From NCBI GenBank assembly GCA_023407175.1, contig JAEYMU010000053.1, positions 310,001 to 374,000 of the forward strand: DNA of 64,000 bases, read 5' to 3'. The stretch comes from Bacillota bacterium. Its GTDB lineage: Bacteria; Bacillota_A; Clostridia; Lachnospirales; Lachnospiraceae. Of this stretch, positions 55,149 through 62,676 are shown piece after piece (the first letter of the stretch is position 1; each line of letters begins with the position of its first letter). The notes under the pieces are model-generated. The model worked only from the letters and a program-made list of their open reading frames with translations, did no database searches and had not been told where the DNA came from. The translations under genes were made by a program, and so were the position numbers.

Positions 55149-56183
55149 TTACTGCTTACTGGCTTTTACATTAATTCGTGACAGAAACGTGTACGGTTTG
55201 AAAAAGAAATCATATAGTCCGAATTTTCTCCCCACTATACCAGCAAGAATTGGAGCAAAAATAGCAATTAAGAATACACTAATGAAACACGCGCTCGGAT
55301 TTGCAATTCCTAATTTTGCAATTATCATCCTGCTTCCTGCTGCAAAAAAGACATGTAATAGGTAAATGTCCAAACTGTTTCTACCAATAAAAGGCATGAG
55401 CTTAAAATTGTCCGTGAATTTCAAATTATCAAACATTACAATTAATCCCAAGCTAAACCCAACTGCTGTGATCAAATTAATAACTGGGATATGATATATT
55501 TCATTAGCATTATTCCAAAATAATATGGATAGTATTATTGAGCTAATCAGTAACCAAGATCCAATATATGTTATATATTTCTTATTTTTAATTTTCCCAT
55601 AGATAATACCTATGTAAAAAATCAGTGCATAATATGCCACCCTTCGAAATGCAAACAAGTATCCTTCATGATTAACTAAAAGAGCTCCTACTACCGCTAA
55701 ACCCAGAAGTCCAATCAAAAGTTGATCTTTTCTTAAAGCATTTATAAACTTTGATTTAAAAACCAAATATAAAATTATTAATACATATAAATACCAATAA
55801 ACTCCAATAGGTTTAAACCAAATAAGCAATAAGTCAACGGGATAAACCTCATTGTTAACACTACTACTAAGTATTATCTTGAATATCCCCATTATGAGGC
55901 ACCATAATACATATATAGACACCAGATTACCAATCTGTTTATTAACTCTATCTTGTCTAACTTCTCCAGTTTCTGTTAAATATGCCTTATTAAATAAATA
56001 GCCGCTGCTCATACAAAAAAGTGGCATTTGGTAAGTATTCATCATATTTCGAATCATGTACAAAGCATTATTCGATTCTGGAAACATGTTAGAACCGTAA
56101 AATCCATCTACAACATGGCAAAGAACAACGCTTATCATTGCTAATCCCTTTAAATTATCTACCCATATTACTCTCTTTTCCAT
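55149..56183 (-). CDS. Acyltransferase 3 family (OafA-type) membrane protein
   Basis: About 344 residues with ten TM helices. The active-site region is VIWVDNLKGLAMISVVLCHV (catalytic His), followed by MPLFCMSSGYLF. Members O-acetylate or succinylate polysaccharides. A GGAG 8 bases before the ATG at 56183; the frame starts at a TTG at 56189. Confidence 0.88.
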   Translation of the reverse strand: MEKRVIWVDNLKGLAMISVVLCHVVDGFYGSNMFPESNNALYMIRNMMNTYQMPLFCMSSGYLFNKAYLTETGEVRQDRVNKQIGNLVSIYVLWCLIMGIFKIILSSSVNNEVYPVDLLLIWFKPIGVYWYLYVLIILYLVFKSKFINALRKDQLLIGLLGLAVVGALLVNHEGYLFAFRRVAYYALIFYIGIIYGKIKNKKYITYIGSWLLISSIILSILFWNNANEIYHIPVINLITAVGFSLGLIVMFDNLKFTDNFKLMPFIGRNSLDIYLLHVFFAAGSRMIIAKLGIANPSACFISVFLIAIFAPILAGIVGRKFGLYDFFFKPYTFLSRINVKASKQ

Positions 56184-56197
56184 ACACAAATCTCCGA

Positions 56198-57208
56198 CTA
56201 TCTAGTAGAATTATTACGTGCTATTTTCATTTTTTTATTGTTTCTAATTGGTAAAAAAACGCCATGGACTATAGCTGCTACACTCACAACCAAACCTTTA
56301 GGAAAAATATGAACCAATTTCCCTTTAAATTTTGTTAACTTACTTCTATTATCCTGTTTAAGGTTTTCTAATGCCCACGGTGACATGGACTTATATTTCA
56401 GAAATTCTTCTACTCTAGGGTGTGTGCTACCTTCAAACCAAGGACGCAAATTATTGTAAAAGAAGGTTGTGTAATGTACAATATATGGGTCTTCCTTAGC
56501 TTTATTAAACTCATTCTCACAGTAATATGTAGACGCTCTTCTTGCTTTAATAAAATCCTTATACGCCATACAGCAAACTGGTGTTATGCAATTATATTTT
56601 AAGGCAAGTAATCGTATTTTGTTCTGAGGAACAATCGCATTAATAACATCCTGATCTAAATAAGCTAAACTACTTCCATATATCTGCATACACTCGAAAA
56701 ATTTTTCTTCATATTTTTGTTCTCTTACAATAGCAAGATTTAATAATAATAAACCGCTATTTAAATAGTAGTCTTTATCTCCTTTATCGAGATTTCTTCG
56801 ATAGTATTTGCTCATGCCCTCATTCACTCCGGCAAGTACATATCCATCAAGATCTGTATTCCATAAACCCCCGATAGAATGTCGAATTACAGTATCGCAA
56901 TCAATACTTATTATTTTTGTTATGCTTTCCGGTAAAAGACTCGCGATAAATAATTTACTAAATACATTTATATTCCAACGGCGTGCATCAATTTCTTGCT
57001 TACCGAAGTTGGGCATTGACAAAAACTCTACCTTCTTGTTATATTTACTTACCAACTCTTTTATTTTTTTTCTATTTCCCTCTGCAATACCACTATCAAC
57101 TATGTATATATTAATTTCTTTCTCTTCGGCATTATTTTCTAGCAAAGACAGTATTGATATTCCTGCTATGGATGCATATGCATCATTAAATGAATACAAC
57201 GTATTCAT
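56198..57208 (-). CDS. Glycosyltransferase family 8
   Basis: About 336 residues of GT8: N-terminal SFNDAYASIAGISILSLLEN, DxD motif SIDCDTVI (about 103-106), NSGLLLLNL, LDQDVIN, and HYTTFFYNNLRPW. GT8 enzymes use UDP-glucose or UDP-galactose with retention. ATG at 57208 has GAGGAG 8 bases upstream; frame start GTG at 57223. Confidence 0.9.
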   Translation of the reverse strand: MNTLYSFNDAYASIAGISILSLLENNAEEKEINIYIVDSGIAEGNRKKIKELVSKYNKKVEFLSMPNFGKQEIDARRWNINVFSKLFIASLLPESITKIISIDCDTVIRHSIGGLWNTDLDGYVLAGVNEGMSKYYRRNLDKGDKDYYLNSGLLLLNLAIVREQKYEEKFFECMQIYGSSLAYLDQDVINAIVPQNKIRLLALKYNCITPVCCMAYKDFIKARRASTYYCENEFNKAKEDPYIVHYTTFFYNNLRPWFEGSTHPRVEEFLKYKSMSPWALENLKQDNRSKLTKFKGKLVHIFPKGLVVSVAAIVHGVFLPIRNNKKMKIARNNSTR

Positions 57209-57236
57209 AATGTTTCTCCTCACTTAATTCTCTTAT

Positions 57237-58163
57237 TTACAATACCTTAGCTTGCTGCAACAACCATTCTTTAGTCCGTAAAAGACTCTTCGAAAAATCA
57301 AAGTCACATTTGTAACCCGTATCAACAAAAAGTTTATCGCGATGAATCATCTCAAAATCCATTATGTAATCAGGATCTTTATAATCCCCAAATCTTAACT
57401 CGGAATTTGAATTTAATATACTACACATTTGTTCGACAATTTCTCTAAATGTCCTTAACTCCTCATGTCCTATAAAATAGCTTTCTAAATTTTTACCGCG
57501 CTCCGCTACTGCAAGTATTCCACTAATTGCCTCTTCAATATATATCATATCAAAATAATTGTTTCCTGTAATTAAGCTAATAGGTTCATTCGTTTGAGAT
57601 TTTCTTATAACAGCATTGGGCAATATGTTCGTTTTATTTCCTTCCCCATATGTTAACGAAAGAATAACTCCAACATACTCGATTCCTAGCTCTAGTGACA
57701 TTGCTTTTCCGATATTTTCTGCAGCGAACTTGGTAAGGCCGTATATTCTAGAGTGGCTCGGTAGTACAAATCGGTCATCCGGATTAAAATATGCTTCATA
57801 TTCATCAACACTTCCCGAAAATAAAAACCTTTTACACTCTAGATTTTTTGCCGCCTTAACCACATCACATGAAACCTGTGTGTTTGTAATCTGTATTTGA
57901 TAGTTGTTTTTCTCTTTACCGTTGACCCCAAGATATGCCATATGAAAAAATGTATCAAAATCCTTTTCTACTATAATTTTATCTAAGCGATAATAATCTT
58001 CAAATCCTAATCGTATTGGATGGAAAAGTACATTTTTGCTGAGTTGTTGAAGCTTCGCTTCATTTCTTCCTACACCATATACAGATACTCCTTTAGCTAA
58101 AAGAGTTTCGCACAAGTGCATTCCAATAAACCCTGTAACACCTGTTACAATAACTTTTTTCAT
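57237..58163 (-). CDS. NAD(P)-dependent sugar epimerase/reductase
   Basis: About 308 residues: cofactor motif TGVTGFIGMHLCETLL, AYLG motif, catalytic region FSGSVDEYEAY with YGLTKFAAENIGKA (Tyr-x-x-x-Lys). Length and neighbourhood (directly downstream of rfbC) suggest it reduces the dTDP-4-keto sugar in place of RmlD, giving a 6-deoxyhexose that may differ from L-rhamnose. Substrate cannot be read from the sequence. ATG at 58163 with CGGAG 8 bases upstream. Confidence 0.75.
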   Translation of the reverse strand: MKKVIVTGVTGFIGMHLCETLLAKGVSVYGVGRNEAKLQQLSKNVLFHPIRLGFEDYYRLDKIIVEKDFDTFFHMAYLGVNGKEKNNYQIQITNTQVSCDVVKAAKNLECKRFLFSGSVDEYEAYFNPDDRFVLPSHSRIYGLTKFAAENIGKAMSLELGIEYVGVILSLTYGEGNKTNILPNAVIRKSQTNEPISLITGNNYFDMIYIEEAISGILAVAERGKNLESYFIGHEELRTFREIVEQMCSILNSNSELRFGDYKDPDYIMDFEMIHRDKLFVDTGYKCDFDFSKSLLRTKEWLLQQAKVL

Positions 58164-58210
58164 AGTTGATCTCCGCTTCATAATTATTTTTAAGTTTTCC
58201 ATTTATGTAA

Positions 58211-58816
58211 TTACAAAATAGTATTTAGATTTTTAAATCTAGGCCATTGTTGGTCTTTATCACTTAAATTTATTATTGTGCCATCTTCTAAAGCATACCC
58301 TTCTGTACTAGCTGATCCTAAATATTCACCCACTACCCCCGGCCACTTTATGGCAATATCTGGATCATTCCAAGCTAATCCACCTTCATCTCCCGGATGA
58401 TAAAAATCCGTACATTTATAGCCAAACTCAGCAACGTCACTTAATACTAATAGCCCATGGGCAAATCCCTCTGGGATATAAAATTGTCTTTTATTATTTT
58501 CAGTTAGCAGAACCCCATACCATCTGCCATAGGTTCTACTGTTGGGTCTAATATCCACCGCAACATCAAATACCTCGCCTCTAATAGCCCTAGCCAACTT
58601 TCCTTGCGGATAGTTTTTCTGATAGTGTAAGCCTCTTAGTACACCTTTTGTTGAACGATTTTGATTATCTTGAACAAAAACCATATTAAATCCATTTTCT
58701 TCCATATCTCGTTGATTATACGTCTCCATAAAATATCCGCGACTATCACCATGAACCTTAGGTTCTATTATATAAAGGCCATCAATTGGGCATTTATATA
58801 CTTTTATTTGTCCCAT
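58211..58816 (-). CDS. rfbC: dTDP-4-dehydrorhamnose 3,5-epimerase
   Basis: A 201-residue cupin: RGYFMETYNQRDMEENGF, VLRGLHYQKNYPQGKLARAI (catalytic His), EVFDVAVDIRPNSRTYGRWY, PEGFAHGLLVLSD. It epimerises dTDP-4-keto-6-deoxyglucose, the RfbB product. It is separated from rfbA/rfbB by about 15 kb; the adjacent rfbB copy is broken. Confidence 0.95.
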   Translation of the reverse strand: MGQIKVYKCPIDGLYIIEPKVHGDSRGYFMETYNQRDMEENGFNMVFVQDNQNRSTKGVLRGLHYQKNYPQGKLARAIRGEVFDVAVDIRPNSRTYGRWYGVLLTENNKRQFYIPEGFAHGLLVLSDVAEFGYKCTDFYHPGDEGGLAWNDPDIAIKWPGVVGEYLGSASTEGYALEDGTIINLSDKDQQWPRFKNLNTIL

Positions 58817-58855
58817 GTCTTATCTACCTCCGTAAATCTTTTCGTAATAGTTCTG

Positions 58856-59495
58856 CTAATAACCACTTATGATGGTTTCCCACCATTCGCAATTGTCCGG
58901 ATACCACCGAACCGTCTTCTTGATACCATCCTCGAACTTCATCTCTGGAAACCAGTCCAGTTCATTGTGGATCTTAGTCGGATCTATCGTGTAACGCATA
59001 TCGTGGCCCTTGCAGTCATCTACATGAGTAATCAGAGATTCCAGTTTGCTCAGTTCTTTGCAGACGATCTAAACGATCTCTATATTCTGCTTCTCATTAT
59101 GTCCACCCCCATTGTAAATCTCACCCACACGGTCGTTGTGAATAATAAAATCAATGGCTTTACAGTGATCTTCTACACAGAGCCAATCGTGTACATTAAG
59201 GCCTTCACCATATAAAGGAAGCGCCCTGTCATTCAACGCATCGGTGATCATCAATGGAATCAGCTTCTCTGGAAAAATGATACGATCCGTAATTATTGGA
59301 ACAACGGCCGATGGGAACAGGGCGTCTATAGGTTCTGTGGTATGCCAGAACAAGTATATCTGCTGCTGTCTTAGTGGAAGAATACAGGCTACTGGTATGA
59401 AACGGAGTTCCCTCAGTGAAGAGAACGTCAGAACGTTCCAGAGGCAAATCACCATATACTTCATCAGTATATATCTGATGTCATCTCTGGATGCC
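58856..59495 (-). pseudogene. rfbB: Truncated, frameshifted rfbB copy
   Basis: The C-terminal two-thirds of dTDP-glucose 4,6-dehydratase: HQIYTDEVYGDLPLERSDVL, ... AYHRTYRRPVPIGRCSNNYG, EKLIPLMITDALNDRALPLY, and at the end KGHDMRYTIDPTKIHNELDW ... WWETIISGY. There are a frameshift near 59260, an in-frame TAG near 59070 and a stop near 59483. Similarity stops at about 59495, 12 bases before an IS relic, so the 5-prime part was lost at the IS. Confidence 0.9.
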
Positions 59496-59506
59496 TTACT
59501 TGAATC

Positions 59507-59690
59507 TGTCAAATGCCTGAACTCATTGACTTTACTGGGTTTCTGCGTTGCATCTATATAAATTTTCTCTCTGCTTGTGGTAAAATAATATTGTCCAAGG
59601 ACAATTCCACTCACAGAACGGAGGAAAATTTATGACTGTTAAATACCATCAGAGTTCTCTGAAAGATTCCTTAACAATTACCTGCTATAA
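59507..59690 (+). mobile_element. Decayed insertion sequence, copy B (left end)
   Basis: The first 145 bp (59507-59651) match copy A at 47209-47354, through the promoter-like TATATAAATTTTCTCT, GGAGGAAAATTT and the transposase start MTVKYHQ (ATG 59632). After a few dozen codons similarity to anything ends. It directly abuts the truncated rfbB, suggesting that insertion or a later deletion removed the rfbB start. Confidence 0.75.
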
Positions 59691-59737
59691 AACAAACAAC
59701 ATGAGTTGTTCTAATATTATTACGAATTATTTTCTAT

Positions 59738-61150
59738 CTATTTTGATCCACTTCCCAATATAACAACTCCCACTGTCTTCACCAACAGCTTCAAATCTAA
59801 CCCCAATGACCAATTATCAATATATTCCAAATCCAATTTCACCACATCCTCAAAATCCTCAATGTCACTTCTCCCACTTACCTGCCACAACCCTGTTAAC
59901 CCGGGTTTAAGGCTAAGCCTTCTTCTGTGCCAGCCTTCATACTGTTCAAATTCATCCTCTGTCGGGGGCCTTGTCCCAACCAAACTCATATCACCCATAA
60001 AGACATTAAAAAACTGTGGGAACTCATCCAAACTTGTTTTACGGATGAATTTTCCTACTTTCGTTATTCTCGGATCATCAGTCATCTTAAACATTAAGCC
60101 CTTCATTTCGTTCTGAGCCATTAGCTCCGCCTTACGCTTCTCTGCATCCCTATACATAGAACGGAACTTATATATCTTGAACTTTCTTCCGTTCTTACCA
60201 ATTCTGGTCTGGGAGAAAAAAACCGGCCCCGGAGATTCAATCAGTATCGCCGGAGTCAGAAATATCATTATCACAACAGTTAGGATACACCCAACAAATC
60301 CTCCAAGTATATCCATTAATCTTTTTAATGCCACCTGTCTTTCATCAAACATTTTAGAAGAAAAAGTAATAACCTGGTGCCCAGCAAATTCTTCAATTGT
60401 CTTTTCCTTCACATTCAGGTTTTTGAAGATATCCAGCTTCATATGAACAATAATACCCATTTTTTCCAACTCCAATATGGTCTCTTCCAGATCAATATCA
60501 TATTTATTGGGAATATGAATAAATACCTCGTCCACTACATTCAGCTTCGCCATATCGAGTAGATTATCCCTGTCCGCTATTACCTCAATACCTTCAATTG
60601 TGTCACCTATCCGTTTCTTATCCAGGATTGCGAGTGAAGATATATAATAATTCCATTCATTTTGACTGCGGATATAACGGATGGTCCCTACAGCGTTCTT
60701 CGACAGCGTAACCAGCATAACCTTGTTGCTGGAGGAACTTTTCTTATATGCTAACAGCAATATAAGCTTCGTATAGCTTCTTGCAACATAGATTATCAAT
60801 ACATTAAGTAAAAAAACACACAGTAAGAATACTCTTGAATAATAGCTTCCTTGTTTAATTATAAAGGCATAACCCAGTACAATCAGGCAAAGCTTTCCCT
60901 GATCCTTGGCAATTCTTATAAGCTCCGCAAGAAAACCACGTTTGAAAATATCTCTATTATTAGTCAAGCTATCTATAACAATCGTAGCTAATATCATAAC
61001 GACAAACATACTCTTATAAAGCCCGGACATATAGCCCTGGCCTATGATACCACCGCGGATGAGTGCCGAAATGTTAAAAGAAATAATAATGCTGATCAGA
61101 TCAACAAGAATCGTAAGCCATTCAGCTGTATTTGCATTCTCTCTCTTCAT
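59738..61150 (-). CDS. Polyprenyl-phosphate sugar phosphotransferase (priming enzyme)
   Basis: About 470 residues: four N-terminal TM helices, a CoA-binding-like Rossmann domain (about 130-260), a fifth membrane segment (about 290-310) and the catalytic core FSQTRIGKNGRKFKIYKFRS, KTSLDEFPQFFNVFMGDMSL VGTRP and KPGLTGLWQVSGRSD. It starts each repeat unit by moving a sugar-1-phosphate onto undecaprenyl phosphate. First large gene of the assembly operon. ATG at 61150 (GGGAG 13 bases upstream). Confidence 0.95.
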   Translation of the reverse strand: MKRENANTAEWLTILVDLISIIISFNISALIRGGIIGQGYMSGLYKSMFVVMILATIVIDSLTNNRDIFKRGFLAELIRIAKDQGKLCLIVLGYAFIIKQGSYYSRVFLLCVFLLNVLIIYVARSYTKLILLLAYKKSSSSNKVMLVTLSKNAVGTIRYIRSQNEWNYYISSLAILDKKRIGDTIEGIEVIADRDNLLDMAKLNVVDEVFIHIPNKYDIDLEETILELEKMGIIVHMKLDIFKNLNVKEKTIEEFAGHQVITFSSKMFDERQVALKRLMDILGGFVGCILTVVIMIFLTPAILIESPGPVFFSQTRIGKNGRKFKIYKFRSMYRDAEKRKAELMAQNEMKGLMFKMTDDPRITKVGKFIRKTSLDEFPQFFNVFMGDMSLVGTRPPTEDEFEQYEGWHRRRLSLKPGLTGLWQVSGRSDIEDFEDVVKLDLEYIDNWSLGLDLKLLVKTVGVVILGSGSK

Positions 61151-61167
61151 TATGTATACCAAACTCC

Positions 61168-61359
61168 CTATATATATGCATTATCCTTCTTATCTTTCTT
61201 CTGCCGGATATACAATCTGTTTTTCCTGGATATGATAATACATATCCATAATGCAACCAGTAAGATTACAAGTGTCACAATAAATAGTGGAATATTAACA
61301 ATACCTGCCGCCTGCTTGTCTGAGAAAAAATTGATAATCGAACTTAAGATCCCCTTCAT
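61168..61359 (-). CDS. Small single-TM membrane protein
   Basis: A 63-residue protein: a short amphipathic start (MKGILSSIINFFSDKQAAG), one TM helix (about 22-43, NIPLFIVTLVILLVALWICI) and a strongly basic tail (RKNRLYIRQKKDKKD). It lies 17 bases before the priming-enzyme start and about 125 bases after a good promoter, with GGAGG 12 bases upstream. Probably an accessory of the priming enzyme; no family recognised. Confidence 0.55.
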   Translation of the reverse strand: MKGILSSIINFFSDKQAAGIVNIPLFIVTLVILLVALWICIIISRKNRLYIRQKKDKKDNAYI

Positions 61360-61490
61360 AAATTCACTTTTCCTCCCTATTACTTATATTTCTGTAATTT
61401 TAATATCTTTTGTAAAAGCCCGTAAAATAATTTTGCATTTTTACATTGATTTACAGCATATTATCTGAATAATTAAAATACGACATTATA

Positions 61491-61518
61491 ATTATAATAC
61501 ATTTTCTCTATTAGTCAA
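61491..61518 (-). promoter_or_regulatory. Main promoter of the polysaccharide assembly operon
   Basis: TTGACT, 16 bases, TATAAT on the minus strand. Just upstream is the palindrome ATTAGTACTAAT (61519-61530), and AAAACTTA-g-TAAGTTTT lies near 61585, both possible regulator sites. Confidence 0.65.
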
Positions 61519-61713
61519 TTAGTACTAATAATTTAATACATTTTTGATAATTTTGCCAACAATTATGCACGATTTTATTGTTAAAACTTAGTAAGTTTTG
61601 ATACTTAAAAGCAATATAACCGTTATCATTATACATTATCTTAATCTCTTCGACATGTCAACCCTTTTATCCCCTTGTGCAGATGTGCTATCTTATTTTT
61701 CCAATACATGCGA

Positions 61714-61827
61714 TTATCTTAGCACAAGAAATAATATTCCGCAGATTACCAATAATACAATTGTAATAATGCGGCAGATACTGTTCAATTTATTCCAAAT
61801 TAAATCTCTGTTCCTTCTATATTTCAT
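61714..61827 (-). CDS. Small membrane peptide of 37 residues
   Basis: Too short for an ordinary ORF scan. Reads MKYRRNRDLIWNKLNSICRI then ITIVLLVICGILFLVLR: a basic start and one TM helix. A very strong ribosome site (GGGAGGGGAGGTAAA directly before the ATG) and position 39 bases after the XRE gene argue it is real. Function unknown; may be a modulator of the regulator or a toxin-like peptide. Confidence 0.55.
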   Translation of the reverse strand: MKYRRNRDLIWNKLNSICRIITIVLLVICGILFLVLR

Positions 61828-61866
61828 TTTACCTCCCCTCCCGCCCTTTGTACTGCTTTTATATTC

Positions 61867-62082
61867 CTATACTGTACTATCAAGTAATTTCATAAGTGTC
61901 GCCTGCTCCACCTCTAATATTCTGGATAAGCAAATCAATTCACTTCCACTAATTGTTGCCTTTTGATTAAATATTCTCATTAAGCGCTGGTACTCGATAC
62001 CTGATTTTTCTGCTAAAAATGTGTATTTGATCCCTTTGCACTCAATGATGTTTTTTAATAATTGAATTATTTTCTCATTCAT
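61867..62082 (-). CDS. Small XRE-type helix-turn-helix regulator
   Basis: A 71-residue protein, MNEKIIQLLKNIIECKGIKY then TFLAEKSGIEYQRLMRIFNQ; the HTH is about residues 15-45. It is divergent from a second XRE gene, and its promoter contains two identical ten-base boxes, as an autorepressor would need. ATG at 62082 with GGAAGG 7 bases upstream. Confidence 0.8.
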   Translation of the reverse strand: MNEKIIQLLKNIIECKGIKYTFLAEKSGIEYQRLMRIFNQKATISGSELICLSRILEVEQATLMKLLDSTV

Positions 62083-62104
62083 ATCGTTCCCTTCCTCATT
62101 GGTC

Positions 62105-62114
62105 GAATATTTCG
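62105..62114. promoter_or_regulatory. Operator-like box 1
   Basis: GAATATTTCG, between the small XRE start and its -10 box. Identical to box 2, 32 bases away (about three DNA turns, so the same face). Confidence 0.5.
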
Positions 62115-62125
62115 TTTCAAGTTGT

Positions 62126-62154
62126 ATTATAAGATTGAATATTTCGCTTGTCAA
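62126..62154 (-). promoter_or_regulatory. Consensus promoter of the small XRE gene, with operator box 2
   Basis: TTGACA, 17 bases, TATAAT on the minus strand, a perfect sigma-A promoter. The second GAATATTTCG box (62137-62146) lies in the spacer, so binding would block RNA polymerase. Confidence 0.85.
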
Positions 62155-62186
62155 TAATATTCAAGTTGAATTTTTCAATTTTATTA

Positions 62187-62215
62187 TTGACTATCGATTA
62201 TCTTTGCTGTATGAT
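62187..62215 (+). promoter_or_regulatory. Promoter of the divergent XRE gene
   Basis: TTGACT, 17 bases, TATGAT on the plus strand, back to back with the small XRE promoter 33 bases away. AT-rich TTCAAG/TTGAA repeats lie between. Confidence 0.7.
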
Positions 62216-62235
62216 CCACTTAGGAGGTGAATGGC

Positions 62236-62586
62236 ATGGCTAACAAGAAGTTCGGTGACACCCTTCGTGAACTTCGAAATTCCAAGGGTTATACCCAGCA
62301 GCAGGTAGCCGATATGTTAGGATTAAAAAACAAAAGTACATTGGGTTCTTGGGAAGTTGGTAAATCGGAGCCGGACGGGTATACCTTCTTGAAGTTACTT
62401 AACCTGTATGAGGTAGAGGATATCTATGAGACCTTTGGTGAGGTTTCCTCCAGACAGTCCAATATAGACAATACAGATAGCATAATCGAAAAATACAATC
62501 AGCTAAAAGATGGATATAAATCACTTATTAAAAATATAATAGATCAGCTGCTAGAGCTGCAGCATGCAGAGGAGCAGAATATTTAA
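62236..62586 (+). CDS. XRE-type regulator (SinR/Cro-CI like)
   Basis: A 116-residue protein: HTH MANKKFGDTLRELRNSKGYT then QQQVADMLGLKNKSTLGSWE (about 6-60), and a C-terminal helical oligomerisation segment (DSIIEKYNQLKDGYKSLIKN). The ATG at 62236 has AGGAGGTG about 7 bases upstream. The short HTH plus helix pair is SinR-like, but biofilm function is not implied. Located at the head of the polysaccharide locus. Confidence 0.85.
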   Translation: MANKKFGDTLRELRNSKGYTQQQVADMLGLKNKSTLGSWEVGKSEPDGYTFLKLLNLYEVEDIYETFGEVSSRQSNIDNTDSIIEKYNQLKDGYKSLIKNIIDQLLELQHAEEQNI

Positions 62587-62592
62587 TACCAA

Positions 62593-62637
62593 AAAAGCAT
62601 AGAAGGCAATCCATCAGGATTCCATTCTATGCTTTTG
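62593..62637. terminator. Bidirectional terminator between the XRE gene and the second flippase
   Basis: A long stem AAAAGCATAGAA / TTCTATGCTTTT with inner GGAATCC/GGATTGCC pairing. It is followed by TTTTTATTT on the plus strand and TTTTTTGG on the minus strand, so it can stop both convergent transcripts. Confidence 0.88.
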
Positions 62638-62676
62638 CTTTTTATTTACCGGCTGCCTGCTATTTGATTGTTTATT

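Noticed and set aside
59069..59614. A 181-codon ORF presented as an intact gene
   Set aside because: Its parts are two frames of rfbB plus IS sequence; alignment with the intact rfbB shows frameshift, stop and truncation.
61598..61966. A 122-codon plus-strand ORF
   Set aside because: No ribosome site, low-complexity hydrophobic sequence, and it lies opposite the small XRE gene and a minus-strand peptide with a very strong ribosome site.
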